Assembly (NCBI GenBank): GCA_036479015.1 | Contig: JAZGFB010000047.1 | Location: forward strand, 1 to 64,000 | Length of the DNA: 64,000 nt | DNA from: NVTR01 sp036479015 | Lineage (GTDB): Bacteria; Pseudomonadota; Alphaproteobacteria; Rhodobacterales; Rhodobacteraceae | Reading direction: 5' to 3' | Shown here: positions 1 to 7,835 of the stretch, piece by piece | Layout of the letters: the number at the start of each line of letters is the position of its first letter | How positions within the stretch are numbered: position 1 is the stretch's first letter | Position numbers and translations under genes: made by a program | The notes under the pieces: model-generated | The model's input: only the letters and a program-made list of their open reading frames with translations | What the model was told of the DNA's origin: nothing | The model's database searches: none

Positions 1-127
1 CTTTCACATGGACCAAACCAAAGTCATGGGCGGCAATATGGTCCGCATCCTGACCTGGTATGACAACGAATGGGGCTTTTCTAACCGCATGGGTGACACC
101 GCCGTAGCCATGGGGAAGTTGATCTGA
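1..127 (+). CDS. gap: Glyceraldehyde-3-phosphate dehydrogenase, C-terminal end (partial)
   Basis: Only the last 41 codons are inside the window; the reading frame starts at base 2 and ends with TGA at 125-127. The translation contains WYDNEWGFSNR, the strongly conserved C-terminal signature of type I phosphorylating GAPDH, which oxidises glyceraldehyde-3-phosphate with NAD(P) and phosphate in glycolysis and gluconeogenesis. The catalytic cysteine and nucleotide-binding domain lie upstream, outside the window. Which paralogue (gapA or gapB type) this is cannot be told from the tail alone. Confidence 0.93.
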   Translation, partial: FHMDQTKVMGGNMVRILTWYDNEWGFSNRMGDTAVAMGKLI

Positions 128-134
128 CCCGCCA

Positions 135-308
135 ATGAAAGATGAAACCTATCAGATTATTGGCCTTGCCGGGTTTATCCTGGCGGGGCTGATTTTCGTT
201 GTGGTCGGGCTAAAGGCTGGAGATATGTTGACAGTGATTGCCAGCCTGATTTGGACAGCATCTTGCATTGTCTGGATGGTGCCGCTTATGAAAAATCAAC
301 GCAAATAG
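135..308 (+). CDS. Small two-helix membrane protein (57 aa), unknown function
   Basis: The ATG lies 7 bases after the gap stop and the frame runs 57 codons. Two hydrophobic stretches, residues 8-27 and 31-50, are each long enough to span a membrane; the N-terminus (MKDETY) and the C-terminus (MKNQRK) are charged. No strong ribosome-binding site precedes the ATG, so translation may be coupled to gap. I do not recognise a named family. The support is frame length, hydrophobic pattern and position as a likely second gene of the gap transcript. Confidence 0.65.
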   Translation: MKDETYQIIGLAGFILAGLIFVVVGLKAGDMLTVIASLIWTASCIVWMVPLMKNQRK

Positions 309-330
309 GCGACGTCGACGGTCAATTAAT

Positions 331-825
331 TCAGCCCTGAAACTTAACCTTTAGGGCCGCATTCACATCCGGCGTCACAAATTTGGACACATCCCCGCCC
401 AGCCGGGCGATTTCTTTCACCAGCTTGGACGCAATAGCCTGATGCCGGGCCTCGGCCATCAAAAACACCGTTTCAATCGACGGATCCAGAACACGGTTCA
501 TGCCAACCATTTGATATTCATACTCAAAATCGGCAACCGCACGCAAACCACGGATGATCAGTGTGGCGTCAACATCACGCGCACAATCGATTAGCAGGTT
601 GTCAAACGGGTGCACCACAATCTCGGTTTCATATTCCCCGGCATGGGAAGCGCATTCCGCCTCGATCATCGCGACCCGTTCATCCAGATCAAACAATGGC
701 CCCTTATCAGCGTTCACCGCCACGCCAATAACCAGCCGATCCACCAGCGCGAAAGAGCGTCTGATGATATCCATATGGCCCAAAGTTACAGGGTCAAATG
801 TGCCGGGGTACAGGCCAATGCGCAT
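331..825 (-). CDS. coaD: Phosphopantetheine adenylyltransferase
   Basis: A 164-aa cytoplasmic enzyme that transfers AMP from ATP to 4'-phosphopantetheine, the penultimate step of coenzyme A synthesis. The nucleotidyltransferase signature YPGTFDPVTLGHMD is at residues 6-19, with the TxGH motif at 14-17, and IRGLRAVADFEYE starts near residue 91. Length matches the family (about 160 aa). The ATG has a GGAGAG ribosome-binding site about 9 bases upstream. It is convergent with gap and separated by 115 bases from the CBS-domain gene upstream. Confidence 0.97.
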   Translation of the reverse strand: MRIGLYPGTFDPVTLGHMDIIRRSFALVDRLVIGVAVNADKGPLFDLDERVAMIEAECASHAGEYETEIVVHPFDNLLIDCARDVDATLIIRGLRAVADFEYEYQMVGMNRVLDPSIETVFLMAEARHQAIASKLVKEIARLGGDVSKFVTPDVNAALKVKFQG

Positions 826-887
826 GCTGAAAACTCTCCACTAAGTCCTGCCTAGGCAACAATATTGCGCACGTAATTACAAGGGCG

Positions 888-1322
888 CTAATGCCCCATA
901 ATCATGCCTTCCAATGCATTTTTTTCCATGGCCAGCTCTGACAATCGCGCCTTGACCACATCACCAATTGAAATCAACCCGACCATTTTGCCATCCTCAA
1001 CCACCGGCATATGGCGAAACCGCCCGTCGGTCATTTTGGTCAGCACCTGATCGGCCGTTTCATCGCGGGTGCAGGTCACCAGCTTTGTCGTCATCAGATG
1101 CGCCACAGTTTCGCCCATGCAAGCAGGGCCGCGTTTGCCCAATTCGCGCACGATGTCGCGTTCCGACACGATCCCCAGCGCGGTTTCGCCATCTTTAGAA
1201 ACAATCAAGGCCCCGAATTTTCGTTCTGACAATATCTCAGCGGCCTTAGCAACCGAAGTTTCTGGCGGCACTGTTTCCACACCCTGCGCGGGTTTGGCGT
1301 TAAGTATCTGGCGAACAAGCAT
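888..1322 (-). CDS. CBS-domain-pair protein
   Basis: A 144-aa protein made almost entirely of two CBS domains (about residues 6-62 and 74-130), which in this family bind adenosyl ligands such as AMP, ATP or SAM and act as energy-state sensors. Typical CBS text is present: FGALIVSKDGETALGIVSER, then RFRHMPVVEDGKMVGLISIG. I place the start at 1322 because AAGGGAG lies just upstream; the frame stays open to 1421, but that stretch overlaps the LysR gene and reads unlike a CBS protein. The ribosome-binding site overlaps the stop region of the LysR gene 10 bases away, suggesting coupled translation. The partner enzyme or channel is unknown. Confidence 0.88.
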   Translation of the reverse strand: MLVRQILNAKPAQGVETVPPETSVAKAAEILSERKFGALIVSKDGETALGIVSERDIVRELGKRGPACMGETVAHLMTTKLVTCTRDETADQVLTKMTDGRFRHMPVVEDGKMVGLISIGDVVKARLSELAMEKNALEGMIMGH

Positions 1323-1332
1323 TTGCACTCCC

Positions 1333-2274
1333 TTATGACGTGGTTGTGATGACAGGGTCACGCGCATCGCACGCGCTGTCAAGTACCGCTTCCAGGCGCG
1401 CCACTTCTTTTGCAATGCCACGACGGATCAGGTCGGCAACCCGGTTCAACCGCGCCACTTTGGCGTCATTGACATGGCGTATCAGGTAAAAACTGCGTTT
1501 CAGGCTGACGTGATCGGGCAACACCAACTGTAATTCCGGGCAAAACGGCATGGCAAAATCATGGATCACCCCAACCCCGGCCCCCTGTCGCAACAGGTTG
1601 ATCTGTACGGATACCGAATTTGATGCGGTATTCACCTGTTTAGCCCCGGCTTCGGCCAGATAATCCAGCTCTTTGTCAAAAATCATATCCGGAATATAGC
1701 CAACAATTCTGTGACTGACTAAGTCTTCAATGCCTTTGATCTGTTTGTGTTTTTCCAAATAATCCTGACTTGCCGCCAGGTGCAGGCGATAATCAGTAAT
1801 CTTTTGCACGTTCAGTCGCCCGGTGTCGGGTGGGCTTAACGCCACCGCCATATCTGCCTCTCGTTTTGACAGGTTAAACACCCTGGGCAGCGCCACGATC
1901 TGCAATTCCAGCCCCGGATTGTCCGCGCCAATCCGGGCACAAATCTGCGGCAGTAGGTAATTGGCACTGCCATCGGGCGCACCGATGCGCACCTGGCCGC
2001 TCAACGGGCCGCCCTGCCCGCCCAGGTCTTCGCGGGCCAGTAATATGGCCTGTTCCGCCCGCTCTGCATGGGCCAAAAATCGCTGCCCGGCATCACTTAG
2101 CACATAGCCCTGCGGCGATTTTGTGAACAAGTTTACGCTCAGACCGTCTTCAAGCCGCCCAATGCGTCGCCCCACCGTTGCCGGATCTAATTTTAGCATA
2201 CGCCCGGCCGCCGACAGGCTTTCCAACCGGGCGACAGACAGGAAAATACGCATATCATCCCAATTAACATCCAT
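1333..2274 (-). CDS. LysR-family transcriptional regulator, likely of mmsA
   Basis: A 313-aa regulator with an N-terminal winged helix-turn-helix (residues 5-60, including DMRIFLSVARLESLSAAGRM) and a substrate-binding-type effector domain from about residue 90. I chose the ATG at 2274, since LysR proteins are about 300 aa and AGG lies 7 bases upstream; upstream in-frame codons would extend into the intergenic region. It is divergent from mmsA (methylmalonate-semialdehyde dehydrogenase) with 104 bases between starts. That arrangement is typical of LysR regulators controlling the opposite gene, but the target is inferred. Confidence 0.92.
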   Translation of the reverse strand: MDVNWDDMRIFLSVARLESLSAAGRMLKLDPATVGRRIGRLEDGLSVNLFTKSPQGYVLSDAGQRFLAHAERAEQAILLAREDLGGQGGPLSGQVRIGAPDGSANYLLPQICARIGADNPGLELQIVALPRVFNLSKREADMAVALSPPDTGRLNVQKITDYRLHLAASQDYLEKHKQIKGIEDLVSHRIVGYIPDMIFDKELDYLAEAGAKQVNTASNSVSVQINLLRQGAGVGVIHDFAMPFCPELQLVLPDHVSLKRSFYLIRHVNDAKVARLNRVADLIRRGIAKEVARLEAVLDSACDARDPVITTTS

Positions 2275-2284
2275 TACGTACCTA

Positions 2285-2299
2285 TATTTTTGCAAAATA
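2285..2299. promoter_or_regulatory. Candidate LysR operator (perfect 6-bp inverted repeat)
   Basis: TATTTT-TGC-AAAATA is a perfect dyad in the 104-base gap between the LysR regulator and mmsA, about 10 bases upstream of the regulator start. A second TTGCAA half-like site is at 2332-2337. LysR proteins commonly bind interrupted AT-rich dyads (T-N11-A type) in such gaps. Assignment is by position and symmetry only. Confidence 0.45.
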
Positions 2300-2378
2300 C
2301 CTTTGGGAAATTGACCCTTTTCCATTAAATATTGCAAGGCTATTCTATCGCAAAGCCATCAACTTCGGGAGCAATGAC

Positions 2379-3878
2379 ATGCAAGACCTTAAACACTACA
2401 TTAACGGCGCCTATACCGCTGGTACATCAGGGCGCTTTACCGACGTGTTCAACCCCGCCACCGGCGAGGTGCAATCACAGGCCCCAATGGCATCCGCCAC
2501 CGAAATGGACGCCGTCGTGGCCGACGCTGCCAAGGCCCAGGTTGCCTGGGGTGCCACCAACCCACAAAAACGCGCCCGCGTGATGATGGCCATGGTTGGC
2601 CTGTTGAACCGCGACATGGACCGTTTGGCCGAACTTTTGTCGCGCGAACACGGCAAAACCATCCCCGACGCTAAGGGTGACATCACCCGCGGGCTGGAAG
2701 TCATCGAATATTGCATTGGCGCGCCTGAATTGCTTAAGGGTGATTACACCGACAGCGCTGGCCCCGGCATTGATATGTATTCCATGCGCCAACCCCTGGG
2801 TGTTGTTGCCGCGATTATGCCATTCAACTTCCCGGCCATGATGCCACTTTGGCATGTTGGCCCGGCGCTGGCCTGTGGCAATGCGGTGATCCTAAAGCCA
2901 AGCGAACGTGACCCGTCCCTGCCGCTGGCGTTGGGCGAATTGTTTGTAGAGGCAGGCCTGCCCGCTGGCGTGTTCAACGTGGTCAATGGTGACAAAGAAG
3001 CCGTTGATGCGCTGTTGGACAATGAAACCATCCAAGGTGTGTCATTCGTGGGTTCCACCCCTATCGCGCAATATATCTATGCCCGCGCCACTGCCAATGG
3101 CAAACGCGCACAGTGCTTTGGCGGTGCCAAAAACCACATGATCATCATGCCCGACGCTGATCTGGATCAGGCGGCTGACGCGCTGATCGGGGCCGGGTTT
3201 GGGGCAGCAGGCGAACGCTGCATGGCCATTTCCGTGGCCGTACCGGTTGGCAAAGAAACCGCGGATAAGCTGATCGAAAAACTTGTGCCCCGCATCGAAC
3301 GTCTGCGCGTCGCCCCCTATACCGATGGCGATGATGTTGATTTTGGGCCGGTTGTAACGGCGGCAGCCAAGGAAAAAATCCTTGGCCTGATCCAGACCGG
3401 CGTTGATCAGGGCGCGAACCTTGTGGTGGATAATCGCGATTTCAAATTGCAGGGCTATGAGAACGGATTTTTCGTTGGCCCGCACCTGTTTGACAACGTC
3501 ACCACCGACATGGACATCTATAAACAAGAAATATTCGGCCCCGTTCTGTGCACGGTGCGGGCCAATGACTATGAAGAAGCCCTGGCGCTGGCCATGGACC
3601 ATGAATACGGCAACGGCGTTGCGATCTTCACACGTGACGGCGACACAGCGCGCGATTTTGCATCCCGCATCAATATCGGCATGGTCGGCATCAACGTGCC
3701 TATCCCGGTGCCACTGGCCTATCACACGTTCGGTGGCTGGAAAAAGTCTGTGTTTGGTGATCTAAACCAGCACGGGCCCGATAGTTTCAAGTTCTATTCG
3801 CGCACCAAGACCGTGACCTCGCGCTGGCCCTCAGGCATAAAAGAAGGTGGGGAATTTCACTTTAAATCCATGGACTGA
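2379..3878 (+). CDS. mmsA: CoA-acylating methylmalonate-semialdehyde dehydrogenase
   Basis: A 499-aa aldehyde dehydrogenase-superfamily enzyme that converts methylmalonate semialdehyde, NAD+ and CoA to propionyl-CoA and CO2, the last step of valine breakdown; it also acts on malonate semialdehyde. The catalytic cysteine is in GAAGERCMAISVAVPVG, and the cofactor-binding text PFNFPAMMPLWHVGPALACG and GGAKNHMIIMPDADL is typical of MmsA rather than other aldehyde dehydrogenases. The ATG at 2379 has GGGAG about 9 bases upstream. Genes for the preceding valine steps lie at 5.6-8.7 kb on the same strand, separated by two oppositely oriented genes. Confidence 0.96.
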   Translation: MQDLKHYINGAYTAGTSGRFTDVFNPATGEVQSQAPMASATEMDAVVADAAKAQVAWGATNPQKRARVMMAMVGLLNRDMDRLAELLSREHGKTIPDAKGDITRGLEVIEYCIGAPELLKGDYTDSAGPGIDMYSMRQPLGVVAAIMPFNFPAMMPLWHVGPALACGNAVILKPSERDPSLPLALGELFVEAGLPAGVFNVVNGDKEAVDALLDNETIQGVSFVGSTPIAQYIYARATANGKRAQCFGGAKNHMIIMPDADLDQAADALIGAGFGAAGERCMAISVAVPVGKETADKLIEKLVPRIERLRVAPYTDGDDVDFGPVVTAAAKEKILGLIQTGVDQGANLVVDNRDFKLQGYENGFFVGPHLFDNVTTDMDIYKQEIFGPVLCTVRANDYEEALALAMDHEYGNGVAIFTRDGDTARDFASRINIGMVGINVPIPVPLAYHTFGGWKKSVFGDLNQHGPDSFKFYSRTKTVTSRWPSGIKEGGEFHFKSMD

Positions 3879-3897
3879 TCCAGCCATAAAAGCACAG

Positions 3898-3927
3898 AAA
3901 GGCGCGAAAATTCCCGCGCCTTTTTTT
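3898..3927 (+). terminator. Rho-independent terminator of mmsA
   Basis: Stem AGGCGCG / CGCGCCT with an 8-base loop is followed by seven T residues on the plus strand, 20 bases after the mmsA stop. On the minus strand it is followed by TTTCTG, so it may also help end the convergent VPLPA-CTERM gene. Confidence 0.85.
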
Positions 3928-3945
3928 ACAACTTAGGCCGAAAAA

Positions 3946-4485
3946 TCAGACCTTGCGGCGGCGCAGCACGCCAAACCCTGCCAACCCGGTCAGCAGCATC
4001 AACACCGCTGCCGGAACCGGAACCGTTGAAGGGTTTGGTGACCCCGTATACCAAACCGATGCCTGCCCAAGGTTTTTACTTGTAAGCCACCCGCCTGACA
4101 GCGCATTTGCATCCAATTGGAAGGCGCTAAAGCCTTTTCCGGCCTTCAGGGTGATCATAATATTGCTGTAGCCGTTGCTGTTGGCGATCGACCAATTGCC
4201 GCTTGTTGTTTCATAAACTGGCGCGCTACCAAACAGTATATTGCCGTCACCGCCGCCAGCATTATTGTCGGCAAGCGTCCAACCGCTCAGACCAAACAGC
4301 GTTGGATTGTTGGTAAAATACCCATTGTTTCCAGAAATTTTTCCACCGCTGACGCAAACCGCGCTGCTTGCAGTCGTCATTGAAAATGACCCGCTACCTC
4401 CACCCGTGGTATTACAGGTGGCGGCCTGCGCAGCACTTGCCATGCAGATTGCATATCCAGCAAGTAAAAGAGCAATTTTTTTCAT
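3946..4485 (-). CDS. VPLPA-CTERM-type exported protein (tandem paralogue 1)
   Basis: A 179-aa exported protein. It has a signal peptide (MKKIALLLAGYAICMASAAQ, cleavage near residue 21), a Gly/Ser/Asn-rich body with two cysteines (residues 24 and 44), and a C-terminal sorting tag: VPVPAA, a hydrophobic helix, then RRRKV. In the VPLPA-CTERM family such tags are processed by a dedicated exosortase; none is encoded here. Of three adjacent ATGs I prefer the one at 4485, 6 bases after GGGA. A close paralogue follows at 4758-5306 in the same orientation. The shared block FGLSGWTLAD and the tail YSN-I-I-LKAG-GF-AF-LD suggest a surface or matrix protein, but the role is unknown. Confidence 0.85.
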   Translation of the reverse strand: MKKIALLLAGYAICMASAAQAATCNTTGGGSGSFSMTTASSAVCVSGGKISGNNGYFTNNPTLFGLSGWTLADNNAGGGDGNILFGSAPVYETTSGNWSIANSNGYSNIMITLKAGKGFSAFQLDANALSGGWLTSKNLGQASVWYTGSPNPSTVPVPAAVLMLLTGLAGFGVLRRRKV

Positions 4486-4710
4486 CATCATTCCCAATTG
4501 AAACAACTGTTAATATATTTTAGGCCAAAATTGCGGCAACATTTTGACACCCCATGGGATATTGATAATTGTCTGGTGTTCTGTCTGGAATCATTAGAAA
4601 CCACGGCTTTTTGACCTGTGGGCAATCTGCACGCCGCGCGTGGTTATTTACAGTAAAATCAGCCTGTTACACTAAATGAAAATCGATAGTCACCAACAAG
4701 CGACAGGCAC
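4486..4710. other. Upstream region of tandem paralogue 1
   Basis: About 225 bases of AT-rich sequence between the paralogue start and the terminator of the neighbouring gene. It contains CTGTTAATATA at 4507-4517, whose reverse complement recurs at 5343-5353 upstream of the second paralogue. No coding signal is seen. Confidence 0.4.
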
Positions 4711-4744
4711 AAAAAAAGGCGGGTTAACAACCCCGCCCTTTTCA
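4711..4744 (-). terminator. Rho-independent terminator of tandem paralogue 2
   Basis: Read on the minus strand, GGCGGGGTT and AACCCGCC form a stem followed by seven T residues, 14 bases after the stop of the 4758-5306 gene. It separates the two VPLPA-CTERM paralogues into different transcripts. Confidence 0.88.
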
Positions 4745-4757
4745 AATATTTTGTGTA

Positions 4758-5306
4758 TCAGGTTTTTCGCCGGCGCATTGCGCCAAACATTCCCAAGCCG
4801 CCCAGTAATAGCAACCCTGCGGCAGGAACCGGAACCGAAGGTACGCTCGGTGTGCCAGTGTACCATATGGAAGCATGCGATAGATCCTTGCTCGAACTCC
4901 ATAATCCCGAAAGTGACGTTACATCCAAAAGAAACGCGCCAAATCCACTGCCAGCTTTCAGAGCAATCAAAACGTTACTGTAACCGCTATAGCTTCCGAT
5001 CGACCAGCTTCCGCTAGTGGCCCCGTTCACTGGCGCGCCACTTGAACCGCCAAACAGAATATTACCGTTGCCACCGCCATCATTTTTGTCGGCCAGCGTC
5101 CAACCACTCAAACCAAACAAAAGCGGATTGCTCGCAAAAAATCCGCCTGCACCAGCGTCGTTGTCACCACTAATACAAGCAGCATTGCTAGAGACGGTCA
5201 AAGTAAACATCGAACCGCCACCGCCGGATGTGGTGCATGTCGCCGCTTGCGCAGCCCCTATAAAGCCAAAGAAACCGGCAATTATTAATAAAACTAATTT
5301 ATTCAT
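4758..5306 (-). CDS. VPLPA-CTERM-type exported protein (tandem paralogue 2)
   Basis: A 182-aa exported protein with a signal peptide (MNKLVLLIIAGFFGFIGAAQ, cleavage near residue 21), the same two-cysteine Gly/Ser-rich body as its neighbour, and the tail VPSVPVPAAG, a hydrophobic helix, then MRRRKT. It aligns with the 3946-4485 protein along its whole length, including FGLSGWTLAD, GNGNILFG, YSN-LIALKAG-GFGAFLLD and ASIWYTG. It carries its own terminator, so the pair arose by tandem duplication but is separately transcribed. The motif is VPVPA rather than canonical VPLPA. The processing enzyme is outside the window and the function unknown. Confidence 0.87.
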   Translation of the reverse strand: MNKLVLLIIAGFFGFIGAAQAATCTTSGGGGSMFTLTVSSNAACISGDNDAGAGGFFASNPLLFGLSGWTLADKNDGGGNGNILFGGSSGAPVNGATSGSWSIGSYSGYSNVLIALKAGSGFGAFLLDVTSLSGLWSSSKDLSHASIWYTGTPSVPSVPVPAAGLLLLGGLGMFGAMRRRKT

Positions 5307-5648
5307 TTTCTACCCCTAACTCATCACACTAAAATCGACTTATATATTAACAGAACCATACCAGCCTTTTTTGCTTTTTCAAAAACCTTCGCCTTAATTC
5401 TGCCTGAATCTCCACCCCTGGTTGAATATAAGGCAAATTTCCGGGCCCAAACCACAACTCACCCTAACATTGGCTGAATATTGGAAACAATCACAGCGCA
5501 GATCGTAATTTAACGAATCACCGAAAGTATATTTTTTTTACCGCTCAGACTCCCGTATAATTTCCACAAGAAATACGTTTGCCTGTTGATATCTATCTCA
5601 GAGTCTCGCTAATTAAACATACGTTCAGTTCACACGTGGAGCAGGCCG
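5307..5648. other. Intergenic region, 342 bases, divergent promoters expected
   Basis: AT-rich spacer between the divergent VPLPA-CTERM paralogue 2 and the acyl-CoA dehydrogenase. It contains TATATTAACAG at 5343-5353 and long T/A runs around 5530. I see no gene, tRNA or convincing operator. GGAG at 5638 serves the acyl-CoA dehydrogenase start. Confidence 0.6.
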
Positions 5649-6794
5649 ATGGATTTCGCACTTTCAGACGAACAACAGGCCATCTACGATATGGCCCGCG
5701 CCTTTGGCGAAGAACATATTGCGCCCAATGCCCGACAATGGGACGCGAACGGTGAAATCCCCCGCGATCTATGGCCAAAACTGGCCGATCTGGGCTTTGG
5801 CGGCTTGTATGTGTCTGAGCAAAGCGGCGGTTCCGGGCTTTCGCGGTTGGATGCAACACTGGTGTTTGAAGCGCTGTCGCGGTCCTGTATCTCGGTGGCG
5901 GCGTTCCTGTCGATCCACAATATGTGCGCCGCCATGCTTGACCAGTTTGGCAGTGATCAGCTCAAGAAAACCCTGCTGCCCGCCGCCCTGTCCATGGAAA
6001 AACTACTGTCCTATTGTTTGACCGAACCGGGGGCCGGTTCCGATGCAGCAGCCCTGACAACCCGCGCCAAACCCACACAAAACGGCTTCGCGCTGACCGG
6101 CATAAAGGCGTTCATATCCGGTGGTGGCTATTCTGACGCCTATTTCGTCATGGCGCGCACAGGTGCGACCGGGCCCAAGGGCATATCGGCGCTGGTGGTC
6201 GAAGCGGGAACAGATGGTTTAAGCTTTGGTGCGCTTGAGGACAAAATGGGCTGGCGCAGTCAACCGACGCGCCAGGTAAACCTGGACAATTGCAGCATTC
6301 CGGCAACCAACCTGCTGGGCGATGTAGGACAAGGCTTTTCCTATGCGATGCAGGGGTTAAACGGCGGTCGGTTGAATATTTCCGCCTGCTCACTTGGGGC
6401 CGCCCAGGCAGCAATGGACGCAACAATGGTCTATATGGGCCAGCGTCAGGCCTTTGGCAAAACCATTGATCAGTTTCAGGCGCTGCAATTTCGCTTGGCA
6501 GATATGGAAATTGAATTGCAAGCCGCGCGGGTGTTTTTGCGCCAGGCGGCCTGGAAACTGGACACAAACACCCCCGATGCCAAAACCCACTGCGCCATGG
6601 CGAAAAAACTCGTCACCGAAACCGCCAGCAAGGTGGCCGACCACTGCCTGCAATTGCACGGCGGTTATGGCTATCTGGCCGATTATGGTATCGAAAAAAT
6701 CGTGCGTGATTTACGGGTCAACCAGATCCTGGAAGGCAGCAATGAAATCATGCGCGTCATTACCGCGCGCGCCCTGCTGGCAGGTCGGCCATGA
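5649..6794 (+). CDS. Isobutyryl-CoA dehydrogenase-type acyl-CoA dehydrogenase
   Basis: A 381-aa FAD flavoprotein of the acyl-CoA dehydrogenase superfamily, which introduces the alpha-beta double bond into acyl-CoA and passes electrons to ETF. The flavin/substrate motif YCLTEPGAGSDAAALTTRA is at residues 122-140 and the C-terminal catalytic-base motif ILEGSNEIMRV at 360-370 (probable catalytic Glu362). Because the next genes are 3-hydroxyisobutyryl-CoA hydrolase and 3-hydroxyisobutyrate dehydrogenase, the likely substrate is isobutyryl-CoA from valine. The ATG follows GGAG with an 8-base gap, and the stop overlaps the next start by 4 bases. Confidence 0.93.
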   Translation: MDFALSDEQQAIYDMARAFGEEHIAPNARQWDANGEIPRDLWPKLADLGFGGLYVSEQSGGSGLSRLDATLVFEALSRSCISVAAFLSIHNMCAAMLDQFGSDQLKKTLLPAALSMEKLLSYCLTEPGAGSDAAALTTRAKPTQNGFALTGIKAFISGGGYSDAYFVMARTGATGPKGISALVVEAGTDGLSFGALEDKMGWRSQPTRQVNLDNCSIPATNLLGDVGQGFSYAMQGLNGGRLNISACSLGAAQAAMDATMVYMGQRQAFGKTIDQFQALQFRLADMEIELQAARVFLRQAAWKLDTNTPDAKTHCAMAKKLVTETASKVADHCLQLHGGYGYLADYGIEKIVRDLRVNQILEGSNEIMRVITARALLAGRP

Positions 6795-7825
6795 ACGGTG
6801 ACATTGATATCCGCGTCACGGGGCAAGCTGGGCGCATCACGCTGAACCGGCCAGACGCTCTGAACGCGCTTACCCATGACATGTGCCTGGCGATCCAGGC
6901 CGCATTGGACACTTGGGCAAATGATGTCAACGTGGCGCTGGTGGTGATAGACGCCACCGGGGATAGGGCGTTTTGCGCTGGCGGTGACATAGCCGAAATG
7001 TATCGAACGGCATCGGCCGGGGACTATGAATATGGCCGCACATACTGGCGGGATGAATACCGGCTGAACGCAAAAATATTCAATTTTCCAAAACCTTATG
7101 TTTCGTTCATGCAGGGCTACACCATGGGCGGCGGGGTTGGTGTTTCGTGCCATGGCAGCCACCGGATTGTCTGCGAAAACAGCCAGATTGCCATGCCGGA
7201 ATGCGGTATCGGGCTGGTGCCCGACGTGGGCGGCAGCTTGCTGCTGTCGCGTGCACCGGGGCGCTTGGGTGAATATCTGGGCACCACAGGCATGCGCATG
7301 GGGCCAGGGGACGCAATATTGGCGGAATTCGCCGACTATTACGTTCCACAGGCGCACTGGAAAGCCCTGATCACCGCGCTAGAGATCAGCGGCAACCTGA
7401 ACATGATTGATCAAGCAGCCCTGCCCCCGCCCCAAAGCCCATTGCAGGCAATGCAGTCCGATATTGACCGCCATTTTTCCGGTGAAACCATGGGTGATAT
7501 CGCCCGTTCGCTTGCCCATGAACCTGGCGATTTTTCCGCAGCGGCCCTGAACACCTTAAACCAGCACAGCCCGCTGTCGCTGGCCTGCACCATTGAAATG
7601 ATCCACCGCATTCGGGGCAACGACAACATCACCTGGGCCCTTGATCTGGAATACCGTTTCACCCACCGCGCCGCCCAATATGGCGACTTTATCGAAGGCA
7701 TCCGCGCCGCCGTTATTGACCGGGACCATGCGCCCAGATGGCAGCACCCAACCATCAGTGATGTGCGCCCCATTGAAATCAGTAAAATGTTGATGCCGCT
7801 TAAGGAAAACACGCTGAAACTATAG
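6791..7825 (+). CDS. 3-hydroxyisobutyryl-CoA hydrolase / enoyl-CoA hydratase family protein
   Basis: A 344-aa crotonase-fold enzyme. Oxyanion-hole text FCAGGDIAEMY is near residues 61-71 and GGGVGVSC at 113-120, followed by MPECGIGLVPDVGG with Glu137 and Asp145. That Glu/Asp pair and the roughly 340-aa length are characteristic of 3-hydroxyisobutyryl-CoA hydrolases rather than the shorter (about 260 aa) hydratases. It would release free 3-hydroxyisobutyrate from the CoA ester in valine catabolism. It overlaps the acyl-CoA dehydrogenase by 4 bases (ATGA) and is 10 bases ahead of mmsB. The intervening hydration step has no separate enzyme here, so this protein or a hydratase elsewhere must do it. 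Confidence 0.9.
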   Translation: MNGDIDIRVTGQAGRITLNRPDALNALTHDMCLAIQAALDTWANDVNVALVVIDATGDRAFCAGGDIAEMYRTASAGDYEYGRTYWRDEYRLNAKIFNFPKPYVSFMQGYTMGGGVGVSCHGSHRIVCENSQIAMPECGIGLVPDVGGSLLLSRAPGRLGEYLGTTGMRMGPGDAILAEFADYYVPQAHWKALITALEISGNLNMIDQAALPPPQSPLQAMQSDIDRHFSGETMGDIARSLAHEPGDFSAAALNTLNQHSPLSLACTIEMIHRIRGNDNITWALDLEYRFTHRAAQYGDFIEGIRAAVIDRDHAPRWQHPTISDVRPIEISKMLMPLKENTLKL

Positions 7826-7835
7826 GAGGGTCGCA

